Shown piece after piece: positions 52,771-61,724 of a stretch of DNA of 64,000 bases. The translations under genes and the position numbers were made by a program. How positions within the stretch are numbered: position 1 is the first letter of the stretch; each line of letters starts with the position of its first letter. The DNA is from Rathayibacter sp. SW19 (GTDB lineage Bacteria > Actinomycetota > Actinomycetes > Actinomycetales > Microbacteriaceae): the NCBI RefSeq assembly GCF_030866825.1, contig NZ_CP133020.1, positions 1 to 64,000 of the forward strand. Direction: 5' to 3'. A model generated the notes under the pieces. It saw only the letters and a program-made list of their open reading frames with translations. It made no database searches and had not been told where the DNA came from.

Positions 52771-53187
52771 CTAGCTTTCGAACGGGTTCACGATGCGCGC
52801 GCCGAGGTCGGCGACATCGTGCACATTCCGGGTGACGAGCGTCAGGTCGTGCGCGATGCACGTTGCGGTGAGCAGCGCGTCGATGACCGGGATCGACCGA
52901 ATGGTGCGGATGCGGCCCCACGCCTGTGCAGTGGCGACATCCACCGGTACGATCCGATCGCCGAAATGCTCGTGAAGCGTGCTCAGCCACTCGTCGAGGC
53001 GGTCGGCCTGTTCGGTGTCGCCTCGCCGGCGCACTCGCTCGATGCCGTAGCGGATCTCACCGACGGTGAGCACGCTGACGACGAGTTCGGCCTGCGGGAT
53101 GGTGTCATACCAATCGCGTACGCCTGCATTTGGCTGCATGCGGCGAAGCTCCGACACGATGTTCGTGTCAAGCAAGTAGCGAGTCAT
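52771..53187 (-). CDS. vapC: PIN-domain toxin (VapC/FitB type)
   Basis: 138 residues. PIN RNase fold with acidic residues in YLLDTNIVSELRR, VGEIRYGIERVRRR and IPVIDALLTATCIAHDLTLVTRNVHDV (short: IDALLTATC, TRNVHDV). Pairs with the antitoxin, overlapping by 4 nt. Convergent with allE with only 5 bp between stops. Confidence 0.92.
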   Translation of the reverse strand: MTRYLLDTNIVSELRRMQPNAGVRDWYDTIPQAELVVSVLTVGEIRYGIERVRRRGDTEQADRLDEWLSTLHEHFGDRIVPVDVATAQAWGRIRTIRSIPVIDALLTATCIAHDLTLVTRNVHDVADLGARIVNPFES

Positions 53188-53441
53188 CCGTCGAACTCGG
53201 CGAGGCGCTCGGGGTCGATTTGCCGGTCAGGGAACTCAAGTGCGTCGAAGGATGGCCCTGCAAGCAGGAAGTCGTGGAAGGAGGGCCCCGAGTCGTGTGT
53301 GGCTCGGAAGTCATCGATATCGACCAGTGCCGCGACCGGTCGCCCGTGCCGGCTGATGATCTGCGGCTCTCCTGACTCGGCGGCGCGCACCAACTCGCTG
53401 AAGCGCTGCTTTGCCTCCTGTACCTGCCATGTCGCACCCAT
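53184..53441 (-). CDS. vapB: Phd/YefM-type antitoxin (VapB-like)
   Basis: 85 residues. N-terminal Phd/YefM DNA-binding fold (WQVQEAKQRFSELVRAAESGEPQIISRHGRPVAALV; short: EAKQRFSELV, ISRHGRPVA), then an acidic C-terminal toxin-binding tail. No ribosome site is apparent. Two CTGTCTAG repeats 9 bp apart (53471-53487) upstream are candidate autoregulation sites. Confidence 0.9.
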   Translation of the reverse strand: MGATWQVQEAKQRFSELVRAAESGEPQIISRHGRPVAALVDIDDFRATHDSGPSFHDFLLAGPSFDALEFPDRQIDPERLAEFDG

Positions 53442-53470
53442 ATGTCAAACGCTACACTCAGTCGATCAAT

Positions 53471-53487
53471 CTGTCTAGTCTGTCTAG
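53471..53487. promoter_or_regulatory. Candidate operator of the toxin-antitoxin pair
   Basis: CTGTCTAG-T-CTGTCTAG direct repeat (complement CTAGACAG), followed by ATAG, 30-46 bp upstream of the antitoxin start. Antitoxins of this type usually repress their own promoter from such sites. Confidence 0.4.
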
Positions 53488-53563
53488 ATAGTTTTGCCCG
53501 CCTGATGTGCCTCTTGACGCCTGCGCCGCGCTGACGTATTCTTTTCACACCGCAGAATAATAA

Positions 53564-53578
53564 TCTCGCAATGCGGAA
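53564..53578 (-). promoter_or_regulatory. Candidate purine-regulon site (hyi)
   Basis: TCTCGCAATGCGGAA; complement TTCCGCATTGCGAGA, with partly palindromic arms. 43 bp upstream of hyi. Confidence 0.45.
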
Positions 53579-53620
53579 AAGTATTGAAACCAAACCGAGT
53601 GACACGACGAGGATACGACG

Positions 53621-54406
53621 ATGACGTACACGGTGAACTGCTCCATCCTGTTGACGGAGTTGCCCTTGCTTGAACGCCCGGCCGCCGCGAAGGCTGCGGG
53701 CTTTGACGCCGTCGAGTACTGGTGGCCGTTCGCCCGTTCGGTACCGGGCGACGCCGAGCTTGATGCGTTCGTCACAGCCATCCGCAACGCCGGCGTGCAG
53801 TTGACCGGCTTGAACTTCAACGCCGGGGACATGCCAGGCGGCGATCGCGGACTAGTCTCGTGGCCTGCCCGCTCGAACGAGTTCCGCGACAACATCGACG
53901 TTGTCGCAGGCATCGGCAAAGAACTCGGCTGCCGCGCGTTCAACGCGCTGTACGGCAACAGGGCCGACGATGCCAGTGCCGCGGAACAGGATGCCGTTGC
54001 CATAGAAAATCTGGCCGCCGCGGCCGCCGCGGTAGCCGGCATGGACGGCATCGTGCTGCTCGAGCCGGTCAGCGGTGCAGAGCGCTATCCGCTGAAAACC
54101 GCGGCGGACGCCCTGGCCGTCATCGAGCGAGTCATCGCGCAATCCGGGGGCACGAACATCAAGCTGCTCGCCGACTTCTACCACCTGGCCGTCAACGGCG
54201 ACGATGTCGCGTCCGTGATCGGGAACCATGCTGCCGACTTCGGCCACATTCAGATTGCGGACGACCCAGGACGCGGCGCCCCCGGCACCGGGACACTGCC
54301 GCTGGCCGACTGGCTCGCACGGAGCACCGAGCTCGGCTACCAGGGGTACATCGGCCTCGAGTACAAGGCGCCGCGCGAGACCGCATTCAGTTGGCTCGCC
54401 GCGTAA
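53621..54406 (+). CDS. hyi: Hydroxypyruvate isomerase
   Basis: 261-residue TIM-barrel enzyme of the xylose-isomerase-like superfamily that interconverts hydroxypyruvate and tartronate semialdehyde. Features: NCSILLTELPLLERPAAAKAAGFDAVEYWWPF (short: LLERPAAAKAAGFDAVEYWWP), ALYGNR, VLLEPVS, LLADFYHLAVNGDD, IQIADDPGRGAPGTG and YIGLEYKA. Metal-binding Glu, Asp, Glu are in these motifs. Starts the hyi-glxR-gcl-glxK/allB run. Confidence 0.93.
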   Translation: MTYTVNCSILLTELPLLERPAAAKAAGFDAVEYWWPFARSVPGDAELDAFVTAIRNAGVQLTGLNFNAGDMPGGDRGLVSWPARSNEFRDNIDVVAGIGKELGCRAFNALYGNRADDASAAEQDAVAIENLAAAAAAVAGMDGIVLLEPVSGAERYPLKTAADALAVIERVIAQSGGTNIKLLADFYHLAVNGDDVASVIGNHAADFGHIQIADDPGRGAPGTGTLPLADWLARSTELGYQGYIGLEYKAPRETAFSWLAA

Positions 54407-54408
54407 GC

Positions 54409-54455
54409 GGGTCTCGATACGCCTGCTCGCTGCGCTCGCGGGCTACTCGACCACC
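54409..54455. repeat. CTACTCGACC-type intergenic repeat
   Basis: GGGTCTCGATACGCCTGCTC, GCTGCGCTCGCGGGC and TACTCGACCACC between hyi and glxR: the outer modules of the 11780 and 43693 repeats without the CTGAGC core. Outer bases GGTCTCGA / TCGACCACC are partly complementary. Confidence 0.65.
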
Positions 54456-54479
54456 AATAGAACGTAAAGGACTTTTCAG

Positions 54480-55358
54480 ATGAGCAACGTCACCGTCATC
54501 GGGCTCGGCATCATGGGCCTGCCCATGGCCGTCAACCTGATCAAGGCCGGCCACACCGTCACAGGCTTCAACCGCAGCCAGGCCAAGATCGACGCACTTG
54601 TCGCCGCAGGCGGCACCGGCGCGACCAGCATTGCGGATGCCGTCAAGGACGCCGACATCATCATCACGATGGTGCCGGACTCACCCGATGTCGAGGCTGT
54701 CGCCTCCGGTGCCGACGGCATCCTGGCCAACGCGAAAGCGGGGGCAATCTGGGTCGATGCCAGCAGCATCCGCCCGGATGTCGCGGCGCGACTTGCGCAG
54801 GACGCCGCGGCTGCCGGCATCCGCCCGCTGGACGCGCCGGTCTCCGGTGGCGAGCAGGGCGCGATCGACGGAGTGCTGTCGATCATGGTCGGCGGCGACG
54901 CCGCCACCTTCGAGGAGGCGCGCCCGATTCTCGAGGCGGTCGGCAAGACGATCGTGCACGTCGGGCCGTCCGGCGCGGGGCAGACCGTCAAGGCCGCGAA
55001 CCAGCTGATCGTGGCGGTGAACATCCAGGCGCTGTCTGAGGCGATCGTGTTTCTCGAGGCCTACGGTGTCGACACCGATGCCGCCCTGAAGGTGCTCGGC
55101 GGCGGGCTCGCCGGCTCGAAAGTACTCGACCAGAAGGGCCAGAAGATGCTCGATCGCAACTTCGCGCCCGGCTTCCGACTTGAGCTCCACAACAAGGATC
55201 TCGGCATTGTCACCGCCGCCGCACGCGAAGCCGGAGTGGTCACACCGCTCGGCGCCGCGGTAGCGCAACTCGTCACAGCCATGGTGAACCAGGGCGACGG
55301 CGGGCTCGACCACTCGGGGCTGTTCAAGCAGACCGCTGCGATGTCCCGGCAGAAGTAA
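54480..55358 (+). CDS. glxR: 2-hydroxy-3-oxopropionate (tartronate semialdehyde) reductase
   Basis: 292 residues of the 3-hydroxyisobutyrate dehydrogenase family. NAD(P)-binding GLGIMGLPMAVNL, substrate segment DAPVSGGEQGAIDG, catalytic lysine in the VKAANQLIVAVNIQALSEA segment, cofactor-side KDLGIVTAAA. Reduces tartronate semialdehyde (from Gcl) to D-glycerate. Flanked by hyi and gcl. Confidence 0.94.
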   Translation: MSNVTVIGLGIMGLPMAVNLIKAGHTVTGFNRSQAKIDALVAAGGTGATSIADAVKDADIIITMVPDSPDVEAVASGADGILANAKAGAIWVDASSIRPDVAARLAQDAAAAGIRPLDAPVSGGEQGAIDGVLSIMVGGDAATFEEARPILEAVGKTIVHVGPSGAGQTVKAANQLIVAVNIQALSEAIVFLEAYGVDTDAALKVLGGGLAGSKVLDQKGQKMLDRNFAPGFRLELHNKDLGIVTAAAREAGVVTPLGAAVAQLVTAMVNQGDGGLDHSGLFKQTAAMSRQK

Positions 55359-55372
55359 ATCACCTACTACCG

Positions 55373-55408
55373 GGGTTTCGAGACGGCCGCGGGCGGCCTC
55401 CTCAACCC
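55373..55408. repeat. GGTTTCGAGA-type palindromic repeat
   Basis: GGGTTTCGAGAC, GGCCGC-GG-GCGGCC and CTCCTCAACCC between glxR and gcl; hairpin with GGGTT/AACCC and GGCCGC/GCGGCC arms. A second class of intergenic palindrome. Confidence 0.6.
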
Positions 55409-55432
55409 GCAAAACAACGTAAGGAGCTTCTC

Positions 55433-57211
<1,779 letters not shown>

Positions 57212-57218
57212 CCCGCCT

Positions 57219-60119
57219 ATGCGCATCGTGATCGCCCCGGACAAGTTCAAAGGCTCGCTGACCACGCCTGAGGTGGTGCAGCGGCTGGCCGAAGGCATCC
57301 GCTCGGTGGCTCCGGATGCGCAACTGGTTGCCATTCCGATGGCCGACGGCGGCGAGGGCACGATCGACGCCGCCGTCGGCGCCGGCTTTCAGCTTCACGC
57401 GGCAACCGTCAGCGGACCGACCGGTGCGCCGACGGTCGCCGCGTTCGCAATGCGCGGCCGCGAGGCGTTCGTCGAGCTGGCGCGGGCGTCTGGGCTCGCG
57501 GTGCTTCCCGGCGGGGTTCCGGATGCGCTCGGTGCGTCAACGCGCGGCACCGGCGAGCTGATTCGTGCGGCTCTCGATCTTGGCGTGACGCGCATCGTGC
57601 TCGGCGTGGGCGGAAGCGCCACGACTGACGGCGGTGCCGGACTGCTGCAGGGGCTCGGGGCACGGTTGCTGGATGTGGATGGCGCTGAGCTGCCCGGCGG
57701 GGGAGCAGCGCTGGCGCGGCTGGCTCGCGTCGACCTTGACGGGCTCGATGCCCGAGTTGCCGCCACATCGTTCGTTTTGGCGAGCGACGTCGACAATCCA
57801 CTGCTCGGACCGACCGGCGCCGCGGCCGTGTTTGCGCCGCAAAAGGGTGCGAGCGCTGCGGATGTTGGCGTGCTCGAGGCCGGGTTGGAGCGGTTCGTAG
57901 CGGTGTTGAGCGAGGCATTGGGCGACGGAGTTGCCGCGGGTGCGGCCGCAGAGGCAGCGGGTGCCGCGGGTGCTGGCGCAGCGGGCGGCACGGGGTTCGC
58001 AGCGCTGGCGGTGCTCGGCGCCACCCGGCGCCCGGGCATCGACGTTGTGCTCGAGCTGACGGATCTCGCGGGGCGGATGCGCGGCGCGGACCTCGTGATC
58101 ACCGGCGAAGGCAGCCTCGACGAGCAGACCCTGTTCGGCAAGACCCCGATCGGCGTCGCCCGGGTCGCGGCAGAGCAGGGCATCCCGGTGTGGGCGGTCT
58201 GCGGTCGCACACCGTTGAATGCGCAGCAGTTGAAGGCGGCAGGTTTCGAACGCACCTTTGCGCTGACCGACCTTGAACCGGATGTCGCCACCTGCATCCG
58301 CGACGCTGGCCCGCTTCTCGAGACGCTCGGTGCGCGCATCGCGGCCGCGGCCGAGGCTGCCACAGTGCGCACGTTTGCGCAGCGTGCGCCAGTTGAAGTG
58401 GCGCATGGCGCGGAAGGTGGCGCACCAAGCGACGGGCAGGCGACCGACGAGCCGTTCGACCTGGTCATCCGTGGCGCACGCATCCTGGCGAGCGGCCTCA
58501 CGCTGCGCCCGTTTGCGCAGGGTGCGCCAGTTGAAGTGGCGCATGGCGCGGAAAGTGGCGCACGAGGAGACCAGCCGCCGCGCAACCTCGTCGGCGACCG
58601 CACAGACAACACAGACCGCACAGACAACACGGACAACCCGGACAACCCGGACAACACGGTCGGCACCGGCATAATTGCGGCAGAAGTCGGCGTGCGCGAT
58701 GGAGTGATCGCGGCCATTGTGCCGACGGGGAGCGGCGAACTCGGCACAATACTCCGCGGCGTGCGCACCATCGAGCTCGCAGCGGACGAGATTCTGCTGC
58801 CCGGCCTGGTCGACACCCACGTGCATGTGAACGAGCCGGGGCGAACCGAGTGGGAGGGCTTCGCATCCGCAACGCGAGCCGCTGCGGCCGGCGGTGTGAC
58901 GACGATCATCGACATGCCGTTGAACAGCATCCCGCCGACCACGACCGTGGAAGCGCTCGCGCTCAAGCGCGACGTCGCGCGGGACCAGGTCTTCGTCGAC
59001 GTCGGCTTCTGGGGCGGCGCGATCCCCGGCAATGGTGCCGACCTGCTGCCGCTCTACGAGGACGGCGTCTTCGGCTTCAAGTGCTTCCTGCTCGACTCCG
59101 GTGTCGATGAGTTCCCGCCGCTCGGCCCCGAGGAGCTGCGTGCCGACATGGCCATCCTTGCAACGGTCGACGCGCGCATCATCGTGCACGCCGAGGATCC
59201 CGGCACCATCGAACACGCGCCCGATCCGTTCGGGCCCGGCTACGACCGTTTTCTTGCATCGCGCCCGGCCGAGGCCGAGAACACGGGTATCGCCACGGTG
59301 ATCGCCGGCGCCCGCGCGACCGGGGTGCGCGCGCACATCCTGCATCTGAGCTCCGCTGAGGCGCTGCCGGAGATCGCGGCGGCCCGCGCAGACGGCGTCG
59401 CCCTCACGGTCGAAACCTGCCCGCACTATCTGACCCTGGCGGCCGAGCGCATTCCGGATGGCGCGACCGCCTACAAATGCTGCCCCCCGATCCGGGATGC
59501 CGCAAATCAAGACCGCCTCTGGGCCGGGCTGATCGACGGCACGATCGACTGCATTGTCTCGGATCACTCGCCAAGCACACCCGAGTTGAAGCAGCCCCTC
59601 GGCGGGGACTTTGGGGTGGCCTGGGGCGGAATATCATCGCTCCAGCTCGGGTTGTCACTCGTGTGGAGCGAGGCGAAGCGGCGCGGCATCGGTTTGGAGC
59701 AGGTGGTCGGCTGGATGGCGGGCACGCCCGCCGACTTGGCAGGGCTGCCAGGCAAGGGCAGGATCGCCGTCGGCACGTCGGCGGACTTCGCGATCTTCGC
59801 ACCGGAGGAGACGTTCATCGTCGATGCGTCGACGCTTCAGCACAAGAACGCGGTCTGCGCCTATGACGGGCAGACGCTGCACGGTGCAGTACGCGCGACC
59901 TATCTGCATGGTGCGAGGATCGATTACGAGGAACCGACCGGGCGGTTGATCCGCCGGGCCGGTGCAGATCCACAAGGCGCAGATCTTCAAGACACAGACT
60001 CGCAAGACACAGACTCGCAAAACACAGACTCGCAAAACACAGACTCGCAAAACACAGACTCGCAAAACACAGACTCGCAAAACACAGACTCGCAAAACAC
60101 AGACTCGCAAGGAGCATGA
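57219..60119 (+). CDS. Glycerate 2-kinase-allantoinase fusion protein
   Basis: 966 residues in one open frame. Residues 1-385: glycerate kinase type I (GlxK/GarK): IAPDKFKGSLTTPEV, MADGGEGTIDA, GVGGSATTDGGAG, GADLVITGEGSLDEQT. Residues 430-930: allantoinase (AllB), cyclic amidohydrolase fold with metal residues H534 and H536 (DTHVHVNEPGR), K621 (GFKCFLL, carbamylated lysine), H657 (HAED), H709 (HILHLSS) and D782 (SDHSP). Between them is a 120-residue low-complexity linker with a duplicated FAQ-APVEVAHGAE segment and TDN repeats; the C-terminus has eight (N/D)TDSQ repeats. All visible active-site residues of both halves are intact. Confidence 0.9.
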   Translation: MRIVIAPDKFKGSLTTPEVVQRLAEGIRSVAPDAQLVAIPMADGGEGTIDAAVGAGFQLHAATVSGPTGAPTVAAFAMRGREAFVELARASGLAVLPGGVPDALGASTRGTGELIRAALDLGVTRIVLGVGGSATTDGGAGLLQGLGARLLDVDGAELPGGGAALARLARVDLDGLDARVAATSFVLASDVDNPLLGPTGAAAVFAPQKGASAADVGVLEAGLERFVAVLSEALGDGVAAGAAAEAAGAAGAGAAGGTGFAALAVLGATRRPGIDVVLELTDLAGRMRGADLVITGEGSLDEQTLFGKTPIGVARVAAEQGIPVWAVCGRTPLNAQQLKAAGFERTFALTDLEPDVATCIRDAGPLLETLGARIAAAAEAATVRTFAQRAPVEVAHGAEGGAPSDGQATDEPFDLVIRGARILASGLTLRPFAQGAPVEVAHGAESGARGDQPPRNLVGDRTDNTDRTDNTDNPDNPDNTVGTGIIAAEVGVRDGVIAAIVPTGSGELGTILRGVRTIELAADEILLPGLVDTHVHVNEPGRTEWEGFASATRAAAAGGVTTIIDMPLNSIPPTTTVEALALKRDVARDQVFVDVGFWGGAIPGNGADLLPLYEDGVFGFKCFLLDSGVDEFPPLGPEELRADMAILATVDARIIVHAEDPGTIEHAPDPFGPGYDRFLASRPAEAENTGIATVIAGARATGVRAHILHLSSAEALPEIAAARADGVALTVETCPHYLTLAAERIPDGATAYKCCPPIRDAANQDRLWAGLIDGTIDCIVSDHSPSTPELKQPLGGDFGVAWGGISSLQLGLSLVWSEAKRRGIGLEQVVGWMAGTPADLAGLPGKGRIAVGTSADFAIFAPEETFIVDASTLQHKNAVCAYDGQTLHGAVRATYLHGARIDYEEPTGRLIRRAGADPQGADLQDTDSQDTDSQNTDSQNTDSQNTDSQNTDSQNTDSQNTDSQGA
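58373..58563 (+). repeat. 53-bp direct repeat carrying a REP-like palindrome in the fusion linker
   Basis: Copies at 58373-58425 and 58511-58563, two mismatches, period 138 nt (46 codons, in frame). Each contains TGCGCCA-GTTGAAG-TGGCGCA (58385-58405; second copy about 58523-58543) followed by TGGCGC and TGGCGCA. Same core appears inverted at 60636. Confidence 0.85.
59991..60110 (+). repeat. 15-bp in-frame tandem repeat at the end of the fusion gene, 8 units
   Basis: Two GACACAGACTCGCAA units then six AACACAGACTCGCAA units, nearly perfect. They encode DTDSQ x2, NTDSQ x6. The last bases join with GGAG to make the AAGGAG ribosome site of the next gene. Confidence 0.95.
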
Positions 60120-60121
60120 AT

Positions 60122-60604
60122 ATGAGCAAAGAACTCACCGTCGGCCAGCAGACACCCGACTTCACATTGCCAGACAGCACCGGCACACTGCGATCGCTGT
60201 CCGACTTCCGCGGACAAGACGTTGTCGTGTATTTCTATCCGGCGGCATTCACCGCCGGATGCACGACAGAAGCCTGCGACTTCCGCGACAGCCTGCCGAG
60301 CCTGCACGCCTCGGGCTATCAAGTGCTCGGAGTCTCGCCCGATCCGATCGAGAAGATCGCGGACTTCGCCAAGGCCGAGTCGTTGAACTTTCCGCTGCTT
60401 TCAGACGTCGGCGGCGCCGTTGCGGACGCGTGGGGTGCGTGGGGAGAGAAGACATTCGGCAAGGACACGCCGGAGGAGACGACTGTCATGGGCGTGCTGC
60501 GCTCGACGTTCGTAATCGACCCATCAGGCGTGCTCGTCGGCGCACAGTACAACGTCAACCCGCAGGGGCACGTGGCAAAGTTGCGGGCGCAGCTCGGCGT
60601 GTGA
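60122..60604 (+). CDS. bcp: Thiol peroxidase of the AhpC/Bcp type (peroxiredoxin)
   Basis: 160 residues; ATG 60122 preferred over 60116 because AAGGAG (60109-60114) is then 7 nt away. Thioredoxin fold with DFTLPDSTG, YFYPAAFTAGCTTEACDFRDS (peroxidatic Cys in PAAFTAGCT, resolving Cys five residues later) and PLLSDVGG. Reduces peroxides; uricase and xanthine dehydrogenase generate hydrogen peroxide or superoxide, which may explain its place in the operon. Confidence 0.93.
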   Translation: MSKELTVGQQTPDFTLPDSTGTLRSLSDFRGQDVVVYFYPAAFTAGCTTEACDFRDSLPSLHASGYQVLGVSPDPIEKIADFAKAESLNFPLLSDVGGAVADAWGAWGEKTFGKDTPEETTVMGVLRSTFVIDPSGVLVGAQYNVNPQGHVAKLRAQLGV

Positions 60605-60735
60605 ATCAGCGCGCGTTGCGCCATTTCGAGCGTGGTGCGCCACTTCAACTGGCGCACCACGCACGACGTGGCGCACGACGTGGCGCAGCGGGTGTCGCGC
60701 GCCGGGGGCATCGAAGAAACTGCGCGGATGGTTGA
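60605..60735. repeat. REP-like palindrome cluster downstream of bcp
   Basis: GTGCGCCA-CTTCAAC-TGGCGCAC (core 60636-60656) preceded by TTGCGCCA and followed by GTGGCGCA at 60668 and 60679. This is the inverted form of the palindrome in the fusion-gene linker. Confidence 0.75.
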
Positions 60736-60762
60736 CAACGCATCGCACTATCCTGATAGAAT
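60732..60762 (+). promoter_or_regulatory. Likely promoter of uraD-uraH-uricase
   Basis: TTGACA (60732-60737) and TAGAAT (60757-60762), 19-bp spacing. The regulon site TTCCACGATACGAGA lies 20 bp downstream, where a bound repressor would block transcription. Confidence 0.5.
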
Positions 60763-60782
60763 TACACATGCTGAAATAACAG

Positions 60783-60797
60783 TTCCACGATACGAGA
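60783..60797 (+). promoter_or_regulatory. Candidate purine-regulon site (uraD operon)
   Basis: TTCCACGATACGAGA; shares CGATACGAGA exactly with the xdhA site and TTCC/CGAGA with the hyi site. Confidence 0.5.
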
Positions 60798-60889
60798 TTT
60801 GCTGATTCAAACGGCAGAAATTGCTCGTATTCGTACACCGTGGATGCCAGCACGTGTAAGAAAGTTGAACACGCAATGTTGGACAAGCG

Positions 60890-61387
60890 ATGAGGCTTGC
60901 AGAATTCAACGGGGCACACCGTTCGGATGCGGTGGAGTTGTTGCGCCCCTGCCTTGATATCCGGCGTTGGTATGAGCAAGTCGCCGATGCACGTCCCTAC
61001 GCCGATCGAGAAGCGGTGTTGCGCGCTGCACGCGAGGCGGCGCATCCGTTCACTGCCGACGAAGTCGCGACGGCAATGTCGCACCACCCGCGAATCGGTG
61101 AGAAGTCGAACGAGGGCGGAGCCGTTGCCGCGCACTCGCGCGCAGAGCAGGCGGGCGTCGACACCACCGATGCGGCGACCCAGGCTGCGCTCGCCGACGG
61201 CAATCGGGCGTATGAGCAGAAGTTCGATCGGGTATTCCTGATCAGGGCGGCTGGTCGTACGTCGCAGCAGATCCTCGCGGCGCTCACCGAACGGCTTGGG
61301 CACAGTGCCGCGGAGGAAGACACCATCGTAGCCGAGCAGTTGCGTGAGATAGCGCTACTGCGACTGGAAGGACTGATCACCGCATGA
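60890..61387 (+). CDS. uraD: OHCU decarboxylase
   Basis: 165 residues, all-helical. Decarboxylates 2-oxo-4-hydroxy-4-carboxy-5-ureidoimidazoline to (S)-allantoin, third step of urate breakdown. Catalytic His66 in HPRIGE; also FNGAHRSDAVELLRPCLDI, EKSNEGG and FDRVFLIRAAGRTSQQIL. Overlaps uraH by 4 nt (ATGA). Confidence 0.95.
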   Translation: MRLAEFNGAHRSDAVELLRPCLDIRRWYEQVADARPYADREAVLRAAREAAHPFTADEVATAMSHHPRIGEKSNEGGAVAAHSRAEQAGVDTTDAATQAALADGNRAYEQKFDRVFLIRAAGRTSQQILAALTERLGHSAAEEDTIVAEQLREIALLRLEGLITA

Positions 61388-61722
61388 GCTCTCTCATCTC
61401 AACCCACATCCTGGACACGGCGCGCGGGCGCGGCGCATCCGGGGTCTCCGTGCAGTTGCACGGCTACGCGGACGGCGAATGGACCCCCATCGCCGACGGT
61501 GTGACCGATGACAACGGCCGCGTCATGCAGTTGGGGCCGGATGCGCTGCCCGCCGGCGGCTATCGACTCACCTTCGACACCGGCGAATACTTCGCCGGAC
61601 AATCCACCGAGACCTTCTTCCCGGAAGTTCTCCTGACCTTCACCGTCGCGGAGGGCGAGGCGCACTACCACGTGCCGCTTCTGCTGAGCCCGTTCGCGTA
61701 TTCGACCTACAGAGGAAATTGA
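61384..61722 (+). CDS. uraH: 5-hydroxyisourate hydrolase (transthyretin-like)
   Basis: 112 residues. Opens 5-hydroxyisourate to OHCU. Family motifs ISTHILDTARGRGASGVSVQL (short: STHILDT), TDDNGRV, and the terminal tetrapeptide, which is YRGN instead of the nearly invariant YRGS. Catalytic His8, Arg and C-terminal His-Tyr region otherwise intact. Stop is 2 nt before the uricase start. Confidence 0.95.
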   Translation: MSSLISTHILDTARGRGASGVSVQLHGYADGEWTPIADGVTDDNGRVMQLGPDALPAGGYRLTFDTGEYFAGQSTETFFPEVLLTFTVAEGEAHYHVPLLLSPFAYSTYRGN

Positions 61723-61724
61723 TC

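Noticed and set aside
57537..59567. Long minus-strand frame opposite the glycerate kinase-allantoinase gene
   Set aside because: No recognisable domain, no ribosome site; antisense shadow.
59991..60110. Possible CRISPR array
   Set aside because: Contiguous 15-bp units with no spacers, in frame with the upstream gene; a coding minisatellite.
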